Shown piece by piece: positions 55,410-64,000 of a stretch of DNA of 64,000 nucleotides. Made by a program: the position numbers and the translations under genes. Every line of letters begins with the position of its first letter. Positions within the stretch are counted from its first letter, which is position 1. Where the stretch lies: contig NZ_CP194171.1 of assembly GCF_050908845.1 (NCBI RefSeq), forward strand, positions 248,001 to 312,000, in the 5' to 3' direction. The DNA is from Marinobacterium_D sp050908845 (GTDB lineage Bacteria > Pseudomonadota > Gammaproteobacteria > Pseudomonadales > Balneatricaceae). Under the pieces are notes generated by a model. That model was not told the DNA's origin, ran no database searches, and saw nothing but the letters and a program-made list of their open reading frames with translations.

Positions 55410-56108
55410 TCAAACCGCCAGGTAATGCTTGATCAGCTCGTCGCTGAGCTTATCCATGCTGTCCGCTGCCATGATGCGGCCACGATCCAGGATGGCAAAG
55501 CTGTCGGCGTATTTACGTGCGAAGGGCAATTTTTGCTCCACGAGGATAACGGTCAGGCCATCCTCCTCCATCAGGCGACGGATAACCTCGCCGATCTGGG
55601 CGACGATATTAGGCTGAATCCCCTCGCCCGGTTCATCCAGAATCAACAGCTTGGGTTCAATCACCAGGGCGCGGCCGATCGCCAGCTGCTGCTGCTGACC
55701 GCCGGAGAGGTCACCGCCACGGCGGTTTTTCATCTCCTTGAGCACCGGGAAAAGCTCGTAGATTCGCTCGGGGATAGTCTTCAGGCCATCCTTGCGCACG
55801 GCCAGGCCGGTGCGCAGGTTCTCCTCCACGGTCAGCATCGGGAAGATCTGCCGCCCCTGGGGCACATAGCCGATGCCGTGGCGGGAGCGCTGTTCGATGC
55901 TGAGTTTGGTCAGCTCGGCGCCGTCTTCCAGCTTGATCGAACCGCTTTTCACCGACTCTTCGCCCATGATGCATTTCATCAGCGTGGTCTTACCCACGCC
56001 GTTGCGGCCCATGACACAGAGACACTGGCCCTTGGGGATCTCCAGGTTCAGGTCCCAGAGCGTGTGGCTTTCACCATAAAACTGATTGAGCTGTTCAATG
56101 TTGAGCAT
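55410..56108 (-). CDS. urtE: Urea ABC transporter ATPase UrtE
   Basis: The 232-residue ATPase of the LIV/urea type has GRNGVGKTTLM, LSGGQQQQLAIGRAL and LLILDEPGEGIQ. With UrtD it powers urea uptake through UrtBC. The ATG overlaps the urtD stop (TGATG), so the two are coupled. Confidence 0.95.
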   Translation of the reverse strand: MLNIEQLNQFYGESHTLWDLNLEIPKGQCLCVMGRNGVGKTTLMKCIMGEESVKSGSIKLEDGAELTKLSIEQRSRHGIGYVPQGRQIFPMLTVEENLRTGLAVRKDGLKTIPERIYELFPVLKEMKNRRGGDLSGGQQQQLAIGRALVIEPKLLILDEPGEGIQPNIVAQIGEVIRRLMEEDGLTVILVEQKLPFARKYADSFAILDRGRIMAADSMDKLSDELIKHYLAV

Positions 56109-56932
56109 CAGTCATCCTCTCCCAGGTACACCTTGATAACCTCCGGGTCGGCGGAGACCTCATCCATGCTGCCCTCGGCCAGTACACTGCCCTGGTGCAG
56201 CACGGTCACCTTGCGCGCGATGGAGCGGACAAAGCCCATATCATGCTCGACCACCACCACCGACTGCTTGCCGGCCAGGCTGGTCAGCAGCTCGGCGGTG
56301 CGCTCCATCTCCTGCTCGGTCATACCGGCCACAGGCTCATCCACCAGCAGCAGACGCGGCTTCTGCATCAGCAGCATACCAATCTCCAGCCACTGCTTCT
56401 GGCCGTGAGAGAGTATCCCGGCCTGACGCGTTTCCAGCGATTTCAGGCCGATAATAGCGAGCACTTCATCGATACGGTCGTAGTGCTCACCGCTCAGGCG
56501 CGAGCGCAGCGATGGAATGACCCGCTTGTCGGCGGCCATGGACAGCTCCAGGTTTTCGAACACCGTCAGCGCCTCAAACACCGTCGGCTTCTGGAACTTG
56601 CGGCCAATACCTAGGGTTGCTATCTCCGGCTCGTTCATGGTCAGCAGGTTGTGGCGGCTGCCGAACCAGACCGAACCCTGATCCGGGGTAGTCTTGCCGG
56701 TGATGATATCCATCATCGTGGTTTTACCGGCACCGTTGGGACCGATAATGCAGCGCAGCTCGCCATCATCGATGGTCAGGTTCAGGTCGTTGATCGCCTT
56801 GAAGCCATCGAAGCTTACGCTGACGCCTTCCAGATAGAGAATCGGTCCGTGACGCACATCCACCGGGGATTGCGTCGGCGCGAGGAAATCGAAGACCCGG
56901 TCACGACGGGTCAGCTCCGTCATCAGGCTCAT
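56108..56932 (-). CDS. urtD: Urea ABC transporter ATPase UrtD
   Basis: The 274-residue ATPase has GPNGAGKTTMM, LSHGQKQWLEIG and LLLVDEPVAGMT, a signature (SHGQ) typical of UrtD. An N-terminal extension of about 30 residues precedes the nucleotide fold. It overlaps urtC by 4 nt and urtE by one. Confidence 0.95.
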   Translation of the reverse strand: MSLMTELTRRDRVFDFLAPTQSPVDVRHGPILYLEGVSVSFDGFKAINDLNLTIDDGELRCIIGPNGAGKTTMMDIITGKTTPDQGSVWFGSRHNLLTMNEPEIATLGIGRKFQKPTVFEALTVFENLELSMAADKRVIPSLRSRLSGEHYDRIDEVLAIIGLKSLETRQAGILSHGQKQWLEIGMLLMQKPRLLLVDEPVAGMTEQEMERTAELLTSLAGKQSVVVVEHDMGFVRSIARKVTVLHQGSVLAEGSMDEVSADPEVIKVYLGEDD

Positions 56933-58089
56933 GCTGCAGCCTCCTGTTCTGTACCGCTGTTGGCGGAGCTATCCGCCTTTTTCTTTTTACCCAGGTTGGC
57001 AAACAGGCCGGCGATCCCTTTCGGCAGGAACACGGTGACCAGTACGAACAGGGCACCCAGGGCGAACAGCCAGGCGTCCGGCATCACACCGGTGAATACC
57101 GTTTTCGCGTAGTTGACGATCAGGGCACCGATCACCGCGCCATACAGCGTCGCACGACCACCCAGCGCCACCCAGACCACCACTTCGATGGAGAACAGCG
57201 GCGAGAATTCGCTGGGGTTGATGATGCCGACCTGGGGTACGTACAGCGCACCGGCCACGCCCGCTAACATTGCAGATACAACGAATACGAAGAGCTGCAC
57301 CCGCTCCACGCGATAACCGATAAAGCGTGTCCGCGCTTCGGCGTCGCGGCAGGCGACACTGACGCGGCCCAGCTTGGAGCCGACGATGGCGCGGCAGATG
57401 ATGTAACCCAGCGCCAGCGCAATGCCGGATGCGATAAACAGGCCCAGTCGGGCACCATCGGTGCGCAGATCAAAGCCGAGGATATCCATGAAGTCGGTCA
57501 GACCGTTGTTGCCGCCAAAGCCCATCTCGTTACGGAAGAAGGCGAGCATCAGCGCGAAGGTCAGCGCCTGGGTGATGATCGACAGGTAAACGCCGGTAAC
57601 ACGGGAGCGAAACGCCAGGTAACCGAACACGAAGGCGAGGATACCCGGTGCCAGCAGCACCATGATGAAGGCGAACCAGGCCATATCGAAGCCGGACCAG
57701 TACCAGGGCAGCTCCTGCCAGTTCAGGAACACCATGAAGTCCGGCAGTTCCGGGTTACCGTAAACGCCGCGATCACCAATCTGGCGCATCAGGTACATGC
57801 CCATGGCGTAACCGCCCAGGGCAAAGAAGGCGCCGTGGCCGAGGCTGAGGATACCGAGATATCCCCAGACCAGGTCCACCGCCACCGCCAGCAGCGCATA
57901 GCAGAGGTACTTGCCCATCAGTGTGACGGTGTAGGTACTGACGTGCAGGGCGCTGTCCTGCGGCATTGCCAGGTTAAGGAAGGTGACGAGCGCCACTGCA
58001 CCCAGCAGCACACCGAGAAAGATCTGGGTGGAGCGTTCGGTGAACGGTCGGGTCAACCAGGACTGGCTGTAATTAACTGCATGCGCCAT
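56929..58089 (-). CDS. urtC: Urea ABC transporter permease UrtC
   Basis: The 386-residue permease has about ten hydrophobic helices of the LivM type (VDLVWGYLGILSLGHGAFFA; VALGGRATLYGAVIGALIVN). With UrtB it forms the urea channel. The C-terminal tail is lysine-rich. It starts 3 nt after the urtB stop. Confidence 0.93.
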   Translation of the reverse strand: MAHAVNYSQSWLTRPFTERSTQIFLGVLLGAVALVTFLNLAMPQDSALHVSTYTVTLMGKYLCYALLAVAVDLVWGYLGILSLGHGAFFALGGYAMGMYLMRQIGDRGVYGNPELPDFMVFLNWQELPWYWSGFDMAWFAFIMVLLAPGILAFVFGYLAFRSRVTGVYLSIITQALTFALMLAFFRNEMGFGGNNGLTDFMDILGFDLRTDGARLGLFIASGIALALGYIICRAIVGSKLGRVSVACRDAEARTRFIGYRVERVQLFVFVVSAMLAGVAGALYVPQVGIINPSEFSPLFSIEVVVWVALGGRATLYGAVIGALIVNYAKTVFTGVMPDAWLFALGALFVLVTVFLPKGIAGLFANLGKKKKADSSANSGTEQEAAA

Positions 58090-58092
58090 GGA

Positions 58093-59694
58093 TCAACCCT
58101 CCGCCGCACGGCCCTTCTGCGGGAAGAGTCCGCGCGGGCGTTTCTGAATGAACAGGATGATGAAGACCAGTACCAGGATCTTGGCAAGCACGGCGCCCGC
58201 CCAGGGTTCCAGCAGCTGGTTGATGGTGCCGAGGGTCAGGCCGGCCACCAGGGTGCCCCAGAGGTTACCGACACCGCCGAATACGACGACCATGAAGGAG
58301 TCGATGATGTAGTTCTGGCCCAGGTTCGGACCCACGTTGGTGATCTGTGACAGTGCCACACCGGCAAGGCCAGCCACACCGGAACCCAGCGCAAAGGTCA
58401 TAATGTCGACGCGGGTTGCCTTGATCCCCATGGAGCGGGCCATGGCGCGGTTCTGGGTCACGGCGCGCACTTCCAGGCCGAGACGGGTCTTGCGCATGAT
58501 CAGCAGCAGGCCGAAGAACACCACCAGGGCGAAACCGATAATATAGAGGCGGTTCAGCGTCAGGCTCAGCCCTTCGTTGATCATGATGGAGCCGCTCATC
58601 CAGTCCGGCGTGATCACGGTGCGGTTCAGCGGAGAGATAACGGTACGTACCAGCTGCTGCAGAATCAGGCTGATACCGAAGGTCGCCAGCAGGGTTTCCA
58701 GCGGACGCCCCTTGAGGTGCTGGATCACGCTGCGCTCGATCGCCACACCGGCCAGCGCCGCTACCAGGAAGCCGGCGGGAATAGACAGAATCAGCGCCAG
58801 ACCGGGCTGGCCCGGCAGCAGCTGCTGCATACCCCAGGTGGTGTAGGCGCCGAGCATGATCAACTCGCCGTGGGCCATGTTGATCACGCCCATGACACCG
58901 AAGGTGATCGCCAGGCCAATCGCCGCCAGTACCAGCACCGAGCCCAGCGAAATACCGAAGTACAGCGTCTTGGCCGCATCATTAAGCTTCAGCTTCTGCT
59001 CAATATCGTCCAGCGCCTTCTGCGCTGCCGCGGCCAGTTCGGCGTTATCGCTGTTGGCGGCCGTGGTCAGCGCCGCGCGAGCATCGGAGTTCAGGCTGCC
59101 GGCAAGGGTTTTCACCGCTGCCAGATCGCCCAGCTCCTCGACGCGGTAGATCGCCACCGCTTCCTGCAGGGCACCTTTAACATCGGCGTTCTGTTCCGCA
59201 TCCATCAGTTCGGTGATGCGGTCGACCATCCCCGCGTCGACACTGCCGCGCAGCTCGCGGGCTGCGGTCAGGCGCCTGGCCGGATCATCCACGGTCAGAT
59301 CGATGACCGACAGGATGCCATCGAGCTCGCGACGCAGGGAGTTATTGATACGGATGCTGTCCAGATCACGCCGGGAGACTTCGCCGATCTCTTCGCCAGT
59401 CAGTGCATCGGCCACGGTCCAGTTGCGGCCGCGGTTGGTCAGCACGATGACAAACGCACCGGTCTCTTCGTTACGTGCCAGCTTGCCATCAGAGAAGGCT
59501 TCCAGCCATTGGCGGGCACGTTCGTCGCCACTGGCGGCGATTTCGCTGATGACTTCCCCTTTTTTGGCATTGGGCGCATCGGCCAGCTGCTGCAGCAGGG
59601 ATTGCGCCTGCGCATCATCCGCCTGGGCGGAAAACGCAAACAGCGAAAGCAGACAGGCAGTCAGAAGCAGTCTGAGCGACCGGGTGATCCTCAT
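58093..59694 (-). CDS. urtB: Urea ABC transporter permease UrtB
   Basis: The 533-residue protein has a signal-like N-terminus, about 200 residues of periplasmic helical repeats rich in alanine (for example DDPARRLTAARELRGS), then a LivH-type permease with NMAHGELIMLGAY. The extended N-terminal part is the known long form of UrtB in proteobacteria. It is separated from urtA by 112 nt with a strong hairpin. Confidence 0.93.
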   Translation of the reverse strand: MRITRSLRLLLTACLLSLFAFSAQADDAQAQSLLQQLADAPNAKKGEVISEIAASGDERARQWLEAFSDGKLARNEETGAFVIVLTNRGRNWTVADALTGEEIGEVSRRDLDSIRINNSLRRELDGILSVIDLTVDDPARRLTAARELRGSVDAGMVDRITELMDAEQNADVKGALQEAVAIYRVEELGDLAAVKTLAGSLNSDARAALTTAANSDNAELAAAAQKALDDIEQKLKLNDAAKTLYFGISLGSVLVLAAIGLAITFGVMGVINMAHGELIMLGAYTTWGMQQLLPGQPGLALILSIPAGFLVAALAGVAIERSVIQHLKGRPLETLLATFGISLILQQLVRTVISPLNRTVITPDWMSGSIMINEGLSLTLNRLYIIGFALVVFFGLLLIMRKTRLGLEVRAVTQNRAMARSMGIKATRVDIMTFALGSGVAGLAGVALSQITNVGPNLGQNYIIDSFMVVVFGGVGNLWGTLVAGLTLGTINQLLEPWAGAVLAKILVLVFIILFIQKRPRGLFPQKGRAAEG

Positions 59695-59753
59695 GGTTGC
59701 ATCCTATCTTTGAGTTAATTCGAAATGGATCTGTCCCAGGCGGGACGGAGGGC

Positions 59754-59786
59754 GCAGGCACCGATCCGGTAGCGGACGGTGCCTGC
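59754..59786 (-). promoter_or_regulatory. Stable hairpin between urtA and urtB
   Basis: GCAGGCACCG / CGGTGCCTGC (10 bp) continues into TCCG/CGGA with a one-base bulge. It has no T tract. It may stabilise the urtA message and lower urtB-E expression relative to the binding protein. Confidence 0.6.
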
Positions 59787-59806
59787 GGGTATTGCAAGGC
59801 TACAAC

Positions 59807-61105
59807 TTAGTTGGAGGCGGTTTGCTCAGCGCCACCACAGGTCTTTTCGACCACGTTGTAGTTACCGCAGAACAGCGGCTTACGCCAGTCGCTGATCAGA
59901 TCCTTGGAGCCCGGCAGGAAGTCGGACCAGGCATCGCCAGCCACGGTGGACGGGGTTTCCCAGACCACGGAGAACTGACCGTTGTCCTGGATCTCGCCGA
60001 TCAGCACCGGCTTGGTGATGTGGTGGTTCGGCATCATGGTGGCGTAACCACCGGTCAGGTTCGGCACGGCGACACCAATGATGGCGTCCTTGACGGCATC
60101 AACGTCGGTGGTACCGGCTTTCTTCACCGCTTCCAGCCACATGTTGAAGCCGATGTAGTGCGCTTCCATCGGATCGTTGGTGACGGCGTTCTCGTCTTCC
60201 TTGTAAGCGGTCCACTGGTCGATGAAGTCGTAGTTGGCGTCAGCATCGACGCTCATGAAGTAGTTCCAGGCGGCCAGGTGACCCACCAGCGGACCGGTAT
60301 CGATACCGGAAAGCTCCTGCTCACCCACGGAGAAGGCGACAACCGGGATATCGGAAGCGGAGATGCCCTGGTTACCCAGCTCGCGGTAGAACGGTACGTT
60401 GGCATCACCGTTGATGGTGGAGACCACCGCAGTTTTCTTGCCCTGGCTACCGAAATCCTTGATGTCGGACACGATGGACTGCCAGTTGGAGTGACCGAAC
60501 GGCGTGTAGTTGATCATGATGTCTTCTTCGGCAACACCGTGATCCTTGAGGTAGGTTTCCAGGATCTTGTTGGTGGTACGCGGGTAGACATAGTCGGTAC
60601 CGGCCAGCACCCAGCGCTCAACGCCGATATCGTTCATCAGGTAATCCACCGCCGGAATCGCCTGCTGGTTAGGCGCAGCGCCGGTGTAGAACACGTTTTC
60701 TGAGGACTCTTCACCCTCGTACTGAACCGGGTAGAACAGCAGACCGTTCAGCTCTTCGACCACCGGCAGTACCGACTTACGCGATACAGAGGTCCAGTTA
60801 CCGAAGATCACGTCAACTTCTTCCTTGGCCAGCAGCTCACGCGCCTTCTCGGCAAACAGCGGCCAGTTTGAAGCGGGGTCGACAACCACCGGCTCCAGTT
60901 CGCGACCGAGCAGACCGCCTTTCTCGTTCTGCTCTTCAATCAGCATCAGCATGGTGTCTTTCAGTGTGGATTCACTGATAGCCATGGTGCCGGACAGAGA
61001 GTGCAGGATACCTACCTTGATCGGATCCGCGGCCCAGGCCGCCATGGAAAAGCCAGCTGCACCTACGGTCAGAGCGACACTTGCGGCCAGTGATTTGATC
61101 TTCAT
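59807..61105 (-). CDS. urtA: Urea ABC transporter substrate-binding protein UrtA
   Basis: The 432-residue precursor has a signal peptide (TVGAAGFSMAAWAAD) and the UrtA/FmdD-type periplasmic fold (KVGILHSLSGTMAISEST; EEVDVIFGNWTSVSRKS). It delivers urea, or in some relatives short amides, to UrtBC. It is the first gene of the operon, and its upstream region has a palindromic operator. Confidence 0.95.
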   Translation of the reverse strand: MKIKSLAASVALTVGAAGFSMAAWAADPIKVGILHSLSGTMAISESTLKDTMLMLIEEQNEKGGLLGRELEPVVVDPASNWPLFAEKARELLAKEEVDVIFGNWTSVSRKSVLPVVEELNGLLFYPVQYEGEESSENVFYTGAAPNQQAIPAVDYLMNDIGVERWVLAGTDYVYPRTTNKILETYLKDHGVAEEDIMINYTPFGHSNWQSIVSDIKDFGSQGKKTAVVSTINGDANVPFYRELGNQGISASDIPVVAFSVGEQELSGIDTGPLVGHLAAWNYFMSVDADANYDFIDQWTAYKEDENAVTNDPMEAHYIGFNMWLEAVKKAGTTDVDAVKDAIIGVAVPNLTGGYATMMPNHHITKPVLIGEIQDNGQFSVVWETPSTVAGDAWSDFLPGSKDLISDWRKPLFCGNYNVVEKTCGGAEQTASN

Positions 61106-61191
61106 TGCATGAACCCCCTTGGGATTAGATGAAAAGTTCTCAGCACAGGACCGATTATTCTTCCCTCTCTAATTTGAGGGTATGCGCTTAA

Positions 61192-61222
61192 TGACGCAGT
61201 GGACTACGTCATTTGACGTAGT
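61192..61222 (-). promoter_or_regulatory. Palindromic operator with third half-site upstream of urtA
   Basis: ACTACGTCA-AA-TGACGTAGT (61203-61222) is a perfect inverted repeat about 100 bp before the urtA ATG. A third near-copy of the half-site (ACTGCGTCA on the minus strand, 61192-61200) follows directly. This could be the target of the LuxR-type response regulator encoded next door. The rest of 61106-61432 holds the urtA promoter and the repeat at 61319. Confidence 0.55.
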
Positions 61223-61318
61223 TGGGGGTGGGCGGTGGGTTAGGAAGGTCGCTTTTTTACCCGCGCCGCCGGCTATCGGCACGGGGCAACGGCATCACGC
61301 ACGGAGGGAATTTCAAGG

Positions 61319-61423
61319 GTAGGAGGCACGCCCTCGTGCCGATTGATGCGGCACGGCGGTCATTTCAAACTCGGTGGTTGATCGCGACGAGGGTGTCATG
61401 CCCTTTGGGTGCGTCGTTCCTAC
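61319..61423. repeat. REP/BIME-like repeat pair, second locus
   Basis: Unit A (GTAGGAG-GCACG-CCCT-CGTGC-CGATT, 61319-61344) is followed by an inverted unit B (ATGCCCTTTGGGTGCGT, 61398-61414, ending TTCCTAC). Both match the units at 27226-27376. The A stem differs by paired changes that keep the hairpin, as expected for a real palindromic repeat. Confidence 0.7.
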
Positions 61424-61432
61424 TACTGGAAA

Positions 61433-62344
61433 TCAATCGTTTACGAGGATTCTCAGCGCTACACCAGCGGCGGCGGTACGGTTTTCCACACCCAGCTCCG
61501 GATACACCAGCTCCAGGTGCTTGTTCACCGTGCGCGGACTCATACCGAGAATCTCGCCGATCTCCTTGTTGGTCTTGCCGTTGGCGACCCAGTAGAGCAC
61601 CTCGGCGGCGCGCGGAGTCAGCTCCAGCCGGGATTGCAGCAGGGTCGGGCCAGTGCCATCCGATTCATCCACCAGTTTCAGCAGGTAATCGCCGTTCTCC
61701 TGGCGACTCACCAGGCGCACCGCCAGCGGCTGGGGCAGGCCTTTCAGCGACAGGCGCTCGTTGGCAGCTGGAGAGTGCTGCAGCCACTGGGCCAGTTGCG
61801 GCTCCAGCTTGTCACGCACCCGGCTTTCATCCACATCGGCCTTGGCCAGCAGGGCGTGGGCCTGGGGCGTGGCCCAGCCGAAGCGCCCATCTTCCGTTAC
61901 GGTAATCAGGTGCTGCCCGGTGGTATCCAGCGCGGAGTAGGCGTTCTGGGTCATCCGCGCGTTGTTCAGATGCACCCGCATCCGCGCCAGCAGTTCATCC
62001 GGGTTGATCGGCTTGGTGAGGTAGTCTACACCGCCCACATCCAGGCCGCGCACCACATCCTGGGTATCGGTGAGGCCGGTCATAAAGATAACGGGAATGG
62101 CACAGAGATCCGGGTCCGCCTTCAGCGCTTCGCAGGTTTCAAAGCCGTTCATATGCGGCATCATCGCATCCAGCAGGATGATATCGGGCCGCATCCGCCG
62201 GGCAATACTCATCGCCTGACGGCCTTCCAGCGCCACCAGTACATCGAGCCCCGCCGCTTCCAGGGTATCGTTGATCAGACTCAGGGCATCCGGCGCATCG
62301 TCGACCACCAGCACCAGGTCCTGTCGTTCACTCCATTCGCTCAT
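61433..62344 (-). CDS. LuxR/NarL-type response regulator
   Basis: The 303-residue regulator has an N-terminal receiver (D59 in ILLDAMMP; KP in YLTKPINPDEL), a middle PAS-like segment (ITVTEDGRFGWATPQAHAL) and a C-terminal LuxR helix-turn-helix (LTPRAAEVLYWVANGKTNKE and the following MSPRTVNKHL). Its ATG overlaps the stop of the kinase gene by 4 nt. It is likely the partner of that kinase and may control urtA through the palindrome at 61203-61222. Confidence 0.9.
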   Translation of the reverse strand: MSEWSERQDLVLVVDDAPDALSLINDTLEAAGLDVLVALEGRQAMSIARRMRPDIILLDAMMPHMNGFETCEALKADPDLCAIPVIFMTGLTDTQDVVRGLDVGGVDYLTKPINPDELLARMRVHLNNARMTQNAYSALDTTGQHLITVTEDGRFGWATPQAHALLAKADVDESRVRDKLEPQLAQWLQHSPAANERLSLKGLPQPLAVRLVSRQENGDYLLKLVDESDGTGPTLLQSRLELTPRAAEVLYWVANGKTNKEIGEILGMSPRTVNKHLELVYPELGVENRTAAAGVALRILVND

Positions 62345-64000
62345 TTGGCCTGTCCCAGATACTCGGCCAGCCGGCCGAACTGCATTCCTTCGGATAAATT
62401 TGTCAGCTTGGCCAGCTGCTCATCGCTGAGCAGCTCCGCTTCCCGAATCTGCTCCAACACCTGGCGCACACCGCGACGATAGCCGATCTCCGCATAACCA
62501 CGCAGCTCACGAAGCAGCGGATGATCCGGCACCTCATCCCCGGCACCCTCGACCAGCGGCGCTGGAGCCGGGGCTTGCACTACAGGCTCAGGTTTATGCG
62601 CCGGCTGGCGGGCCCAGTCCAGTTTCAGGAAGTGGCCGATGCGGTCCAGCAGCAGCTGGCTGCTCACCGGTTTCACCAGGTAATCGTCATACACCGCGCT
62701 GCCCGCCGGCTGGCGGCGCTGCTCCTGCACATCGGCAGAAAGCATCAAGATCGGTTCGGAGTGCCCCTGGCGGCGCAGTTCTGCAGCCAGATCCAGGCCG
62801 TTCATGCCCGGCATGGAGATATCCAGCAGGAACAGGTCCGGTTTCACCTCCGCTATCAGCTCCAGGCAAGCCTGCGCGCTGCGTGCCTCGTAAACCCGGA
62901 AGCCCAGGGGTTGCAGCATATCGGAAAGCAGCCCCCGCAGCACCGGATCATCGTCCACCACACAGATCGTCTTGCGCTCGCCGGCATAGCCGGTGACCGG
63001 CGCCTGCACCGCCACTGCCGCCGGCGTATCCACCCAGGGCAGCATCAGCGATACCTTGAAACGACTGCCCTCACCGGGGGTACTCGTGGCTTGAAGATCA
63101 CCGCCCATGATCTCGGTAAGCAGTTTGACGATGGTCAGCCCCAGGCCGCTGCCGGGCAGATCGGCCGTGGAGGCGGTGCGCACCCGCTCGAACGGATCGA
63201 ACACCCGCTCCAGGTCGCTCTTGTCGATTCCGACACCGGTATCCTCGATGACGAACTCCGCCACCTGGTTGCGATAGCGCAGGCGGAAGCGCACCTCGCC
63301 CTGGGGCGTGTATTTCACCGCATTGGAGAGCAGGTTGATCAGGATCTGTCGCAGCCGCTTTTCATCGGTCATCACCACCTGGGGCAGGCGCTCCGGCACC
63401 TCGGAGATGAAGTTCACCCCCTTCTGTGCCGCCTGAAAGGCGAACATCTGCTCCAGCTGCACGATCAGCTCCGGCAACAGCACCGGCCCACGACAGAGTT
63501 CAAGGCGGCCGGCCTCGATACGGGAGATATCCAGCAGACCTTCGATCAGATCCGCCAGGTACTGCCCGCTCCTGTGGATAATTTTAAGGCCTTCGCTATC
63601 GGCCTTTTCCAGCGAATCCCGGCCCTGGATCAGCTGTGCATAACCGATGATCGACTGCAGCGGCGTGCGCAGTTCATGGCTGATCCCGCTCATGTAGCGG
63701 CTTTTCGCTTCACTGGCGCGCTCGGCCACCTCTTTCGCCGCCTGCAACTCGCGGTCCGTCTCCTCGTGGGCCTCGATCTCCTGCAGCAGCTTCAACGTCT
63801 GGCGGTTGGACTCCTGCTGCGCCACCACCCGGCTTTCGTGCGCCAGCAGGAACAGCCAGGCCACCACACCGGCGGCGATCAACATCACGAAAAACAGCGT
63901 GATCAGCGCCTGGGCCAGCAGTTGCGCCATCTGCGGCGTCACCGGATCCATCTGCCGGTAGACGATCGCCATCAGCCCAGCCAGCAGCAGGGTGATGATC
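62341..64000 (-). CDS. Hybrid sensor histidine kinase (5' part beyond right edge)
   Basis: The visible part includes hydrophobic segments (IITLLLAGLMAIVYRQ continues past the edge), a coiled linker, HisKA with SGISHELRTPLQS, HATPase motifs (NLLSNAVKYTPQG; DTGVGIDKSD; GSGLGLTIVKLL), a C-terminal receiver with LFLLDISMPGMNG, and a short helical tail. An internal ATG at 63972 is not the true start. The kinase and the next response regulator overlap by 4 nt. The signal is unknown; the place next to urtA suggests urea, amide or nitrogen sensing. Confidence 0.9.
   Translation of the reverse strand, partial: IITLLLAGLMAIVYRQMDPVTPQMAQLLAQALITLFFVMLIAAGVVAWLFLLAHESRVVAQQESNRQTLKLLQEIEAHEETDRELQAAKEVAERASEAKSRYMSGISHELRTPLQSIIGYAQLIQGRDSLEKADSEGLKIIHRSGQYLADLIEGLLDISRIEAGRLELCRGPVLLPELIVQLEQMFAFQAAQKGVNFISEVPERLPQVVMTDEKRLRQILINLLSNAVKYTPQGEVRFRLRYRNQVAEFVIEDTGVGIDKSDLERVFDPFERVRTASTADLPGSGLGLTIVKLLTEIMGGDLQATSTPGEGSRFKVSLMLPWVDTPAAVAVQAPVTGYAGERKTICVVDDDPVLRGLLSDMLQPLGFRVYEARSAQACLELIAEVKPDLFLLDISMPGMNGLDLAAELRRQGHSEPILMLSADVQEQRRQPAGSAVYDDYLVKPVSSQLLLDRIGHFLKLDWARQPAHKPEPVVQAPAPAPLVEGAGDEVPDHPLLRELRGYAEIGYRRGVRQVLEQIREAELLSDEQLAKLTNLSEGMQFGRLAEYLGQAK

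Noticed and set aside
55250..55432. 60-codon frame in the oxygenase-urtE gap
   Set aside because: It crosses the cloverleaf-like element and urt terminator and has no Shine-Dalgarno or known motif.

Overview
The window is chromosomal DNA of a gammaproteobacterium. The 16S/23S sequence, the proteins and the gene neighbourhoods (oxyR-recG, hemB-ppk1, rpmB-rpmG-radC-coaBC-dut-algC-argB, gpmI-envC-ctpA, hisI-hisE-tatABC, GGDEF-dsbA-cyt c4-engB-polA-DUF2782-thrB) follow the order known from Pseudomonas. The 16S text looks more like a marine Oceanospirillaceae member such as Marinobacterium; that assignment is inference and was not tested by alignment. Most of the window is core housekeeping sequence. 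Plausible accessory or regulatory novelty is concentrated near 6-9 kb, 47.7-55.4 kb and 55.4-64 kb.

Layout. 1-2.8 kb: recG (cut by the left edge), oxyR and a divergent SDR protein. 2.8-9.1 kb: ppk1 and hemB behind a triple-repeat Pho box, then a candidate GGA-rich small RNA of about 150 nt with promoter and terminator. Next comes a glycosyltransferase-PAP2 phosphatase pair behind a second triple-repeat Pho box, and a lysophospholipase-like hydrolase. 9.2-18.5 kb: mutM, an EamA transporter, rpmG/rpmB, radC, coaBC, dut, algC, argB, slmA and a CynX-like MFS transporter. 18.6-27.2 kb: envelope genes (yibQ-like deacetylase, ctpA, envC) with gpmI, then rhodanese, grxC, secB, a DTW tRNA-modification enzyme, an HDOD protein and a hydroxypyruvate isomerase-like protein. 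27.2-33.1 kb: a minus-strand rrn operon (16S-23S-5S) with tandem promoters P1/P2, two boxA sites, a pre-23S processing stem and a terminator; its spacer has no tRNA gene. 33.2-47.7 kb: tatCBA, hisE, hisI, ubiB, a diguanylate cyclase, dsbA, cytochrome c4, engB, polA, DUF2782, thrB and uvrD, the last with a LexA-type box.

47.7-55.0 kb holds the most interesting accessory cluster. It encodes a LysR regulator, two isopenicillin-N-synthase-like 2-oxoglutarate/Fe(II) oxygenases, an alpha/beta hydrolase, an NMT1/TauA-type ABC importer and a guanine-deaminase-like enzyme. A near-consensus sigma-54 promoter lies directly before the importer. The urea importer operon urtABCDE converges on this cluster, and upstream of it sit a LuxR-type response regulator and a hybrid histidine kinase (cut by the right edge). 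Together these suggest a nitrogen-scavenging region: uptake plus oxidative and deaminative breakdown of a nitrogenous ring compound next to urea uptake. The substrate is not known.

Intergenic repeats resembling REP/BIME elements occur next to the rrn operon and next to the urt regulator. A cloverleaf-like inverted-repeat element lies between the oxygenase cluster and urtE. No CRISPR array, prophage, insertion sequence or tRNA gene was seen.
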